Below are positions 11,750 to 20,845 of a stretch of 64,000 nucleotides of DNA, one piece after another. Under the pieces are notes generated by a model, which had not been told where the DNA came from, made no database searches, and was given only the letters and a program-made list of their open reading frames with translations. Within the stretch, counting starts at the first letter, position 1, and each line of letters starts with the position of its first letter. Source of the stretch: Impatiens glandulifera (taxonomy: Eukaryota; Streptophyta; Magnoliopsida; Ericales; Balsaminaceae); assembly GCF_907164915.1 (NCBI RefSeq), contig NC_061862.1, forward strand, positions 139,677,520 through 139,741,519. Reading direction: 5' to 3'. The translations under genes and the position numbers were made by a program.

Positions 11750-12640
11750 TCATTTGCTAAGAATGATAATTACTTATTGAATTTTAAAATAATTTTGTGA
11801 TATTTAATTATTAATTAGTTTTTAAAATGTAATTTTAATCATTAAAATGAAAATAATTAAACTTTTAAAATAAAATAATAAATAGGAACTACTATTTTTA
11901 TTTCCTATATATATATATATTAACGCTTTTTATATATATTCACGTAATACCGATTTAGATTGTGTTAATTGTTATTAAAATGTACACCTTTAGTTGCAAT
12001 GAATAATTAATTAGTACTTGTTAAAAAATAAAATATTAATTTAAAATAAGTTTGTGATATTTTTATTATTAATTATTAATTAGAATGTAATTTTAATCAT
12101 CAAAATTAAAATAGTTAAGTAAATAAATAAATAAAATTATAAATAATGTTTATGGATATATATTCATGTAATCCATTCATGTATACTTATTTGCAATGTG
12201 AAAATGTTTGTTGTATATTTTTTTTTTGTCAAAAAGATAAAATATGAATTTTAAATAATTTTGTGATATTTAATTATTAATTGTTCTTTAGAATGTAATT
12301 TTAATCATTAAAATAAAAATAGTTAAAATAAATTTTATAAAGTAAGACAATATTAATCCTTTTTTAAATATATTCACATAATCACAACTTAGATTATATT
12401 AATTATTTATGTGGACCATTTTATGCAAAATAAATGATAATTACCATTTGTCAAAAAAATAAAATATGAATTTTATAATAATTTTGTGATATTTAATTAT
12501 TAATTATTGTTTAATTATAATGTAATTTTAATGATTAAAATGAAAATCATTAAATTAATAAACTTTATAAAGCAAGATAATAAATAGGAACTAATAGATT
12601 TTCTTGTAAAATAATCAAAATTAGAAGTTAATAATAATAT
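11750..12640. repeat. Diverged tandem repeat, four units of about 210-257 bp
   Basis: The phrase TTTTGTGATATTT with its surroundings recurs at about 11793, 12050, 12259 and 12482. Each copy is followed by an ATGTAATTTTAAT-like segment and a variable part. Spacing of about 257, 209 and 223 bases indicates an old tandem array with indels. No coding potential was seen. Confidence 0.65.
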
Positions 12641-12899
12641 TTAATTTGAAAAGATAATTAAAAATTACTAAAACTAAGTTTATCTGAAAATGAAAATTTA
12701 TTATATAAAAAAACTAGTTCGGACCCAAAAATTCTTATATATGTGATTTTTTATTTATAATAAAACGTTTTTAATAAAAAAAAAATAACTTTTGTGGGTA
12801 CATTTTTTTTTCTCTTTTTTAACAAGTTAACTCATTTTTAAATAAATTATCAAAATAATATTTAATTGTAAATATGATAATTTCAATAAAAAAACGAAT

Positions 12900-13735
12900 A
12901 TTTTTTTTTTGAAAACGGTTCATTGTAATTTCATTAAAAAAATAAATGGGACAACGGATTAAGTATATAGCCCGCAAACACACTTAACCATGCGCAAAAC
13001 TTGTCGCATGATGAGTTCGAACTCAAAAACTTAGGGTTAGTATTCACCTCTTATTATCGTTAGGCTAAAAGAGGGGATAAAATTGGAAAACGAATTAAGT
13101 ATGTAGCCCACAAACACACTTAACAATTTAATCGGTCGCAAAAATTGCCGACTGACGGGCTCAAACCCAAGAACTTAGGGTTAGTATCCACTTCTTTAAA
13201 ATGGGACAACGAATTAAGTATGTAGCCCGCAAACACACTTAACCATTTAACTAGGCACAGAACTTGCCGCATGACGGACTCGAACCCAGGAACTTAGGTA
13301 AGTATTCACCTCTTATTGTCGCTAGGTTAGAAGAAAGGATAAAAATGGGACAACTATTAAGTATGTAGCCTGTAAACACACTTAATCCTTTAACTAGGCG
13401 CAAAACTTGTCGCCTGACGGGCTCAAACCTATGATCTTAGGGTGAATATTCATCTCTTGTTGCCGATAGGCTAGAAGAGGAGATAAAAGTGGGACAACGA
13501 ATATGTAGTCCGTAAACACACTTAACCATTTAATCAATCGCAAAATTTGCCGCTTTACGGGGCTCGAACCCAAGAACTTAGGGTTATTGTTCATCTCTTA
13601 TTGCCAAAAAATTATGTGACAACGAATTAAGCATGTAACCCACAAACACACTTAATTATTTAACCAGGCGCAAAACTTGCGACCTGACATGCTCGAACTC
13701 GGGATCTTAGGGTGAATATCCACCTCTTTTGAATT
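12900..13735 (-). repeat. Head-to-tail array of about six tRNA-related SINE-like units
   Basis: Units beginning (plus strand) with GGGACAACGAATTAAG-like sequence start near 12947, 13088, 13202, 13347, 13491 and 13617, spaced 114-145 bases. On the minus strand each unit reads as a SINE: an A-box-like TAGCCTAACG segment, then a B-box GGTTCGAGCCC-like segment (for example the complement of 13268-13278), then TTAAGTGTGTTTGCGG. Only the lowest-coordinate unit (minus-strand 3' end of the array) carries a tail with poly-A, at 12901-12945. All units share one orientation, unlike scattered independent insertions. Confidence 0.75.
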
Positions 13736-14170
13736 ATCCGATTTGGTCAAGTATCGGTTGAGTTTTACTTTTGAAAAATCAAAAGTTTTGTCCAATCATC
13801 ATTGTTGTTCATCGCGAGGAAGAAATCAACTAGATGATGAAACATCGGTGTTTTAGGCTGAAATGTGAATGCTTAGGAGTTTCGTCCGCATTCTGTCAAC
13901 GCTCTATTGCGTCTGGGCGTTCCATCAAAGTTCGGGCTAACGGTGTTGAGGCACGCGTTAGTTGATTTGATGCTTCCCGAATGCGCATCTTCTGTTGCAG
14001 CAGGTGACGCAAATAGCTGTTGGGCGTTGGATGAGATTTTAGTGCTCATCTGATGGATGTAGGGTCTGTTGCACTGAATTTTCCTGATTTCGGCTGCAAT
14101 AGATCACAATCCTTTTTCAGCCTTAAGGCTTGTTTGAAATTGATTTTTCTTTCATCCCTTTAGCCTTGTT
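13736..14170. other. Less AT-rich unassigned segment
   Basis: Between about 13800 and 14130 the sequence has many CG-containing words and could be an internal or LTR part of an unrecognised retroelement. No frame of useful length and no family motif was found. Confidence 0.35.
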
Positions 14171-14985
14171 TTCAACCTACAAAATATTTTAAATAGACTA
14201 ATATTTATTTTTCTTATTTTTTTATTTTTTTTTGTATATTTTTTGGGCATTATAAATAATTAATTTAGGATAAAATGGATAAAACATTTATCATAAAATA
14301 TTTATTTTAATTGTTTTGACCCCTTAAAATTAATTTGAGATAAAATTATTTTTTTCCAAATAATTTTATTTATTTTTTTCCAAATAATTTTATTTATATT
14401 TCTTGGCCTTTATTTAATTATTTGAGATTTAATTACTAAAATAATTATTCTAATTATTTATTTGATCATACTTTGACAATAATTTTAATTATCTTGAATT
14501 TAATTATTTAAAATAATTACTTTAAAATTTATAAATTAGGCAGGTAAAATTTTAATTCTTATAGTGTTCCCCTCTTAGACTGAGTTTGAAACAAGCTGGT
14601 TTATAAAAATTTAGGTTGAAGTATGACAACATATTTTTCTTGTCCAATTTATGTTTTTGTGTGAAGGTAATGGAAATATAGAACATGGAGGGTAGATGTC
14701 AGCATTGCCTTCACATTGTCATATGTAGCGTTTGTTTAATTTTTCTTGAGCGTACACATGTGATTTAATATTTCTTTGGTAAGTATTAATTTTCAATCAA
14801 TGGTTGTTTTGATTTTTGAATCCTATTCTAGATCATAACAAAATATCTGTAAAGTTTACAGGATGTTGGTGCAAGAATGACCATAGATATTATTGAGAAA
14901 TCAATTTCTATCTTGATTAGACGTGAATATCAATAGATTATTCGTGTCAGATGCATTGTTTGACTATAGGCCGATAATATTTGGT
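14171..14985. other. AT-rich intergenic, nothing recognised
   Basis: Contains short degenerate repeats of CAAATAATTTTATTTAT-like sequence near 14350-14400 but no gene. Confidence 0.5.
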
Positions 14986-14998
14986 TAATATTTGTTGG

Positions 14999-15209
14999 GA
15001 TGATCATATACAAATGATCATGGTTAATGTAAATAGACAAGACATAATTGGACATGAATGTTTGATAAACTTATTCATGTAAGTTACTAAATGAGTAATA
15101 TTTAGAGCGATCATGTGTAAATGATCTTAGTATTATCAATAGATAGGTTTACCGTGAAAGTTGACAAACTTATCACGGAAATTACTAACAAGTAACATGT
15201 AGTGCGATC
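14999..15209. repeat. 97-bp satellite, left segment
   Basis: Two diverged units of the satellite described at 16814-17122 precede the TRIM-like insertion. The second is near canonical and ends in the CGATC that is duplicated on the far side of the insertion. Confidence 0.8.
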
Positions 15210-15380
15210 TGTTAAACTAAAGAGAGAAAGATTGTATTGAATTGTTATTCATGATTACATAGATTATGTTTATTATATAGACATTATAATTGACATTTAA
15301 GGAAACTAAATAATATAATATTGATATTATCACAATTTATAATATAATATCTTACAAATATATTATATTATACTCTAACA
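15210..15380 (-). repeat. TRIM LTR 1 (171 bp; 3' LTR of the array)
   Basis: Longest of the three LTRs. It retains the segment ending ATAATTGACATTTAAGG that LTR 2 lacks. A purine tract on the minus strand (complement of 15381-15390) abuts it. Confidence 0.88.
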
Positions 15381-15956
15381 TCCCCACTCAAACTCGCGAT
15401 GCAACAACAATAAGCATTGAGAGTTTGACAATTAGAAAACGAAAGCGTGAATAATAAGAAGTTACGCATCATTCTTAATCTTCTTCTCTTCCTTCACTTC
15501 TCTCTTCTGCCCGATCCATTGTCCATTCACCAACAACTCTTTTTCGATTCAGACCAATCAAAATTAACAACCAAAACTAATCAAACCAAGTTTCAGAAAC
15601 TCCTCAAAAAAAAAAAACTGAAATCAACAACCCACGATAACTAAACTAAAACCAAAACCAAAACCAAAACTAATCAAACTAAACTTTACAAACTTAGGGA
15701 AAACCCAAACCAAATTCAACTCACTATTCTTAACAACAACCAAAACCAAAATGAAGATTCTCAAACTCTTCCAAAAATCAACAACCCACCATGACAAAAC
15801 CAAAACCAATTTAAATATCTAAAAAGAAAATATATTATTAAAAATATAAGAATAAATTATTAGAGTCCGCCATCAATGACTAAGGTAACCATTGATGGAG
15901 GCAGCGGAAGACTATCACTTGATTTACTCAAGGACGATAATAAGGCTCTGATACCA

Positions 15957-16113
15957 TGTTAAACTAAAGAGAGAAAGATTGTATTGAATTGTTATTCATG
16001 GTTACATAGATTATGTTTATTATATAAGGAAATTAAATAGTATAATATTGATATTATCACAATTTATAATATTGTGATAATATCTTACAAATATATTATA
16101 TTATACTCTAACA
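15957..16113 (-). repeat. TRIM LTR 2 (157 bp; central, shared)
   Basis: It lies between the two internal domains and abuts a primer-binding site on one side and a purine tract on the other. It therefore serves as an LTR for both units. It lacks a short block near its middle that is present in LTR 1, but has an extra ATTGTGATAAT copy. Confidence 0.88.
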
Positions 16114-16710
16114 TCCCAACTCAAACTTACGATGCAACAACAATAAGCATTGAGAGTTTAACAGTCAGAAAACGAAAGCGTAAACAATAAGAAATTACAC
16201 ATTATTCTTAATCTTCTTCCTTCTCTTGTCTATTCTTCCCAATCCATTGACCATCCACCAAAAAACAGCTCTTCTTCGATTCAGACCAACCAAAATTAAC
16301 AATCAAACCAAAACCAAAAAACCAAACTGAAATCAACAACCCACAACAACCAAACCAAACCAAATCAAACCAAACCAAACCAATCCAAACCAAACTAAAA
16401 CCAATCAAACCAAACATTACAAACTTAGGGAAAACCCAAACCAAATTCAACTCCCTTTACTCAACAAAATAACCAAAACCAATCAAACAAAGACCAATCA
16501 AACTACTAAGATCCTCAATCCAACTAGACGACAACAAATTCACTCAAACAATATCCAAGACCCCAGATAAGTTACTTAAGAACACCGACATAACAAATAT
16601 TAATAATAAATGATTAAAGCCCTTTATCAATGGCTAAGGTAACCATTGATGGAGGCAACAGAAGACTATCACTTGATTGACTCAAGAACAATAACCTCGC
16701 TCTGATACCA

Positions 16711-16813
16711 TGTTAATTGACATATAAAGAAACTAAATAATATAATATTGATATTATCACAATTTATAATATTGTGATAATATCTTACAAATATATTATA
16801 TTATACTCTAACA
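16711..16813 (-). repeat. TRIM LTR 3 (103 bp; 5' LTR, internally deleted)
   Basis: Compared with LTR 1 it lacks about 70 bases after the initial TGTTA. The AT-rich half and the CTCTAACA terminus are kept. Confidence 0.85.
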
Positions 16814-17122
16814 CGATCATATATAAAATATCATAGTATTATCAACAGATAGGTTTATCGTGAAAGTTGGCAAACTTATCACGAAAGTTACTAACAAATA
16901 ACATGTAGTGCGATCATATATAAATGATTGTGATACTATCAACAAATATGTTTATCATGAAAGTTGATAAATTTGTCACGGAAATTACTAACAAGTAACA
17001 AGTAGTGCGATTATATATAAATGACCGTGGTACTATCAATAGACAGTGAAAATTGATAAATTTGTCACAGAAGTTACTAACCAGTAACATGTAATGCGAT
17101 CATATATATAAATGATCGTGGT
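16814..17122. repeat. 97-bp satellite, segment 2
   Basis: Units start at the GATC/GATT word at 16815, 16912 and 17009 (spacing exactly 97 and 97), then 17098 (89, after an 8-base loss). Each unit reads GATCATATATAAATGATC, GTGGTACTATCAACA, a GTTTATC...GATAAAC segment, CTTGTCACGGAA, GTTACTAACAAGTAAC, ATGTAGTGC. Three inverted repeats per unit are visible: 6-base arms with a 6-base loop, 7-base arms with a 9-base loop, and 6-base arms with a 4-base loop. Confidence 0.9.
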
Positions 17123-18580
17123 CAATGGCGGAACTCTGTAGGGTTAAAATTTTAAAACACTATATATTATGTATATATTTAACAAATATAGTTAGTCCAG
17201 TTGGACTTAGAGTGATTTGTTATCCTGGAGGTAAAAAGATCAAACATAAATAACACACAAATTTTAAATTATATATTAGTGTTATTAATTATTTTAAAAT
17301 TACATTTATATAAATGATAATTATATAGGTAAAATATTTTTTTATATTTTTTAATTTTAAATTAATTTTAAATTTTTTCAAACGAATTATATACATTAAT
17401 ATTCTGTAATTTTTTTCTCGAGTGTACATTTACTTAATAATTTGTTTTTGTCATGATTTTGTATTTTATATAAATAATATTTTTTAAAATACAAATATTT
17501 ATAATAATACACAAATTTTAATTAATATATAAATAAAATTTAGTTATATAACTTAAAGTATAAGAAATTATATATAAAATAATTTAAATTATATAATAGT
17601 GTTATTAATTATTTTAAAATTACATTTATATAAATGATAATTATATATGTAAAATATTTTTTTATATTTTTTAATTTTAAATTAATTTAAAAAATTTTCA
17701 AACGAATTATATACATTAATATTCTGTAATTTTTTTCTCGAGTGTATATTTACTTAATAATTTGTTTTTGTCATGATTTTGTATTTTATATAAATAATAT
17801 TTTTTAAAATACAAATATTTATAATAATACACAAATTTTAATTAATATATAAATAAAATTTAGTTATATAACTTAAAGTATAAGAAATTATATATAAAAT
17901 AATTTAAATTATATAATAGTGTTATTAATTCTTTTAAAACTACATTTATATATAAATGATAATTATATATCTATCTTTTTATTAATTTTAATATAATTAA
18001 TAATACAAATTACTTATAAGATAAAAATTAAATAATAATTTATATAAATATAAAGGTTAAATAGTTTTTATATTTTTTAATTTTAAAGTATTTCAAAATT
18101 TTATATAAATTAAATAAATTAATATATTATTTATTCTTCCAAAACAAATTATATATATTAATATTATGTAATTTTCTTCTCTCGACTGTATATTCACTTA
18201 ATAATCTGTTTTTTTTAATGATTTTGTATTTTTTTTTTCTATTTTTTTTTTGTTTTTCTATATTCTCCATCATTAAGCTCTACTAATTAGACTTTCATAT
18301 TTTCTTTCTTTATATATAGTTAGTTTTTTTTATTTAAAACCTAATTAATTTAACTTTTCACATTTTTAAACATAATTTTTCTTTGACTATATAATTTTAA
18401 ATTTATAAATTTATTTTTTAAATCGAGTATTATTATCTTTGATGAGATTTCGTATATTTATTTTATTTTATGAAGGGTATTCGTGGAACGGTTTGATTAA
18501 TATTTTCACTTATTACCCATATTAGTGTAATATCTATAATATTTTCAGTCTAGTGAAAAAAAATCTTGGATTCGCCCTTC
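17123..18580. mobile_element. Non-autonomous hAT-like insertion in the satellite
   Basis: The satellite word ATCGTGGT is duplicated at 17115-17122 and 18581-18588. That gives an 8-bp target duplication around a 1458-base insert. The ends are weak imperfect inverted repeats (CAATGGCGGAAC at the left; the complement of the right end reads GAAGGGCGAATCC), resembling the GGCGGA-type ends of many plant elements. There is no transposase frame. The interior is AT-rich with a duplicated 320-base segment. The superfamily call rests on target length and end style only. Confidence 0.65.
17270..17990. repeat. 320-bp direct duplication (about 2.2 copies) inside the hAT-like element
   Basis: The word GTGTTATTAATT recurs at 17279, 17599 and 17919, exactly 320 bases apart. 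The first two copies are almost identical over their whole length. The third is partial and fades near 17990. Confidence 0.9.
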
Positions 18581-18683
18581 ATCGTGGTACTATCAGCATA
18601 TAGGTTTATCGTGAAAGTTGATAAATTTGTCATAGAAGTTACTAACAAATTACATGTATTGTGATCATATATAAATGATTGTA
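18581..18683. repeat. 97-bp satellite, segment 3
   Basis: About one unit, from CATCGTGGTACTATCAGC to the GATCATATATAAATGATT word, lying between two insertions. Confidence 0.85.
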
Positions 18684-18953
18684 GGGTCGACTATGAGAAT
18701 TGGGAGTCCAATACAAATTTAAATTTTGTGACCCTTTTTTATTTTTATTTATTTTTATTTTTTGTTTGATTTTTTAAGGAGATAAAAAAACTTATATATA
18801 TATATATATATATTGTATAATATATATTTAATATGAAAAAGAGGTAGAAAAAAATTAATATTAATAATATAATATATAATTAATTATACTATTATATTTA
18901 AAATTTGGAAACCTTATGCAACTGCGTTGGTTGCCTTACTCCAAGGTCGACTC
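18684..18953. mobile_element. MITE-like insertion in the satellite, about 270 bp
   Basis: The satellite is interrupted after AAATGATTGTA and resumes at AACGTGATACTATC. The insert starts GGGTCGACTATGAGAATT with a nearby CCAATACAAATTT. It ends with a GGAAACC-TTATGCAACTGCG block and CAAGGTCGACTCTCAATTA. These end phrases resemble degenerate copies of common plant hAT-type MITEs whose ends read AGGGTCGGCC. No clean target duplication could be fixed. Confidence 0.5.
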
Positions 18954-19445
18954 TCAATTAACGTGATACTATCAACGATTAGGTTTTTCGTGAAAGTTGA
19001 TAAACTTGTCACGGAAGTTACTAATAAATAGCATGTAGTGTGATCATATATTAATGGTCGTAGTACTTTGAACATATAAGTTTATCGTGAGAGTTGTTAA
19101 GCTTGTCACAGAAGTTACCAACAAGTAACATTTAGTGCAATCATATATAAATGATTGTGGTACTAATAAAATATAGATTTATCGTGAGAGTTGATAAATA
19201 TGTCATGGAAGTTACTAACAAATATAACATTTAGTGTGATCATATATAAATGACCGTGGTACTATCACTAGATAGATTTATCGTGAAAATTAATAACAAG
19301 TAACATGTAGTGTGATCATATAAAAATGACCGCGTTACTATCAACAAATAGATTTATCGTGAAATTTGATAAACTTGTCTTGAAAGTTACTAACAAGTAA
19401 CTTGTAGTGTGATCATATATGATCATATATAAATGGTCTTGTTTT
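18954..19445. repeat. 97-bp satellite, segment 4
   Basis: Unit starts are seen at about 19042, 19139 (97 bases later), 19238 (99), 19313 (75, after loss of one hairpin segment) and 19411 (98). The array ends near 19440 after a doubled GATCATATAT word. Confidence 0.88.
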
Positions 19446-19517
19446 AGAATTTGAAGATGATTGGTATATTAGGGCATTGCCATGAATTAATGAATGCAAC
19501 CATGCATGTACCTAGTG

Positions 19518-19578
<61 letters not shown>

Positions 19579-19847
19579 GAAATCAAACCCAAAATATTAA
19601 TTATATTAATTACTAATATATTATTCCAAAATTAGTAATTATTCTCTTTCTCTATTGTCAATTTTCATTTTATTTTTATACACGATGGTAAATTTATTTA
19701 AGATCTTGAGTATGAAGTATTAGAATGATTTAGGTTTGACATGAGTTGGTTTAAGTTTAAGCTCGACCATATCTGACCTTATCTGTTAAATTTATTATCG
19801 ACCTATACTCAACAAATCGGGAAAGATCAAATGAGTGATAGGCGAAT
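19446..19847. other. Satellite/Copia junction region with (TA)n run
   Basis: A (TA)n microsatellite lies at about 19519-19577. The rest is AT-rich. The 18-base word TCAAATGAGTGATAGGCG at 19827-19844 recurs at 23565-23582, beyond the Copia element. Confidence 0.6.
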
Positions 19848-20113
19848 TGTTGAATAGACTTGAATAGTTGGGCCTTCTTAATGGGCCGACACAAATTCTC
19901 TATTTGTTAGGGTTTATGTATTAGGGTTTCAGGGGACCGAGTGTTATATAAACTTGTATTATAACCTTAGTTTGTTATATCATCTCTGTAAAAAATCTTC
20001 TCAATAATAATCTCTCTCTTCTGGTTGGACGTAGCCAAGTTCTATCTTGGTGAATCACGTTAAATCTCTGTGCTTTTATTGTTTATGTTATTCTCACGCG
20101 TTTCGGTCTAACA
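19848..20113 (+). repeat. 5' LTR of the 3.7-kb Copia element
   Basis: Begins TGTTGAATAGACTTG and ends CGGTCTAACA. It contains GTTATATAAACTTG (TATA-like, about 19943). The tRNA primer-binding site follows after three bases. Confidence 0.92.
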
Positions 20114-20162
20114 AACTGGTATTAGAGCTTCAGGCTATTCGATTGTTTGTTCTTCAACTGAG

Positions 20163-20845
20163 ATGGCAGCAGTGAACATTAAAATCGACAAGTTCACAGG
20201 GAGAAACAGTTTTAGCATATGGTAGATTAAGATGCGGGCTTTGCTGAAACAATAGGGCCTATGGGGGCATTCAAAGTGTCATCAGGAGCAGATATAACCG
20301 CTGAGATGGTCATTCTGGAGGAGAAGGCGCATACAACAATAATGTTGAGTCTTGCAGACGATGTTATCATCGAGGTCTCAGAGGAGGAGAAGGTCACTTG
20401 GTTATGGTTGAAGTTGGAGAGTCTCTATATGACGAAGTCACTCACCAACAAGTTGTTTTTAAAGCAACGTTTGTTCACTCTACGAATGCAGTAAGGTATG
20501 CAAATCAGAGAATACCTAGATCAATTAAATTATATTATGTTAGAATTAAGAAATATTGATGTTAAGGTTGATGATGAAGATGCTGCATTAATCTTGTTAG
20601 TATCTTTGCCTCCATCATATGAAAATTTTGTCCAGTCTTTCATTGTTGGGAAAGATATAGTAAGTCTGAAAGATGTCAGGTCTGCCCTCCATTCAAGGGA
20701 TCTACGTAATATGGCGTCTAATACAATTACAGATAGTCAAGCTTCAGGGTTGTTTACCGGCGGAAGTAATGGGCGAGGGAAAGAGAAGAAACGCGACAAG
20801 TCGTTTACTTCAAAGGGTCCTAAGCCGACTGATATCTGCGATTAA
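20163..20845 (+). pseudogene. Copia gag remnant
   Basis: From ATG 20163 the frame opens with a Copia gag start (KIDKFTGRNSFSIW) but meets in-frame TAG stops at about 20223 and 20252. Two further open pieces (20261-20494 and 20498-20845) carry the usual gag helical region (LTNKLFLKQRLFTLRM, then LLVSLPPSYENFVQS). The second piece reaches only the start of the nucleocapsid linker (KKRDKSFTSKGPKPTDIC) before running into integrase sequence. The Cys-His knuckle is therefore lost with the deletion. Confidence 0.85.

Larger units (their letters stand above)
15210..16813 (-). mobile_element. TRIM-like retroelement dimer: three LTRs, two internal domains
   Basis: Three related direct repeats (15210-15380, 15957-16113, 16711-16813) all begin TGTTAA and end CTCTAACA on the plus strand. 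The minus strand therefore reads TGTTAGAG...TTAACA. A 12-base primer-binding site (minus-strand TGGTATCAGAGC, matching initiator tRNA-Met sites of Copia elements) abuts the second and third LTRs at 15945-15956 and 16699-16710. Minus-strand GAGTGGGGA / GAGTTGGGA purine tracts abut the first and second. The whole unit is flanked by CGATC (15205-15209 and 16814-16818). The internal domains (576 and 597 bases) resemble each other, have no gag-pol frame and are rich in CAAACC words. This fits a non-autonomous terminal-repeat retrotransposon in miniature, slightly larger than usual, in tandem form. It sits inside the 97-bp satellite. Confidence 0.88.

Noticed and set aside
15447..16450. Open frames in the CAAACC-rich segments (for example 15624-15809 and 16208-16450, minus)
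   Set aside because: They arise from simple repeats in the TRIM internal domains. They do not keep the same frame or product in the two domains.
14999..19445. CRISPR-like array of hairpin repeats
   Set aside because: There are no distinct spacers. The whole 97-bp unit repeats, the host is a plant, and no cas genes occur.
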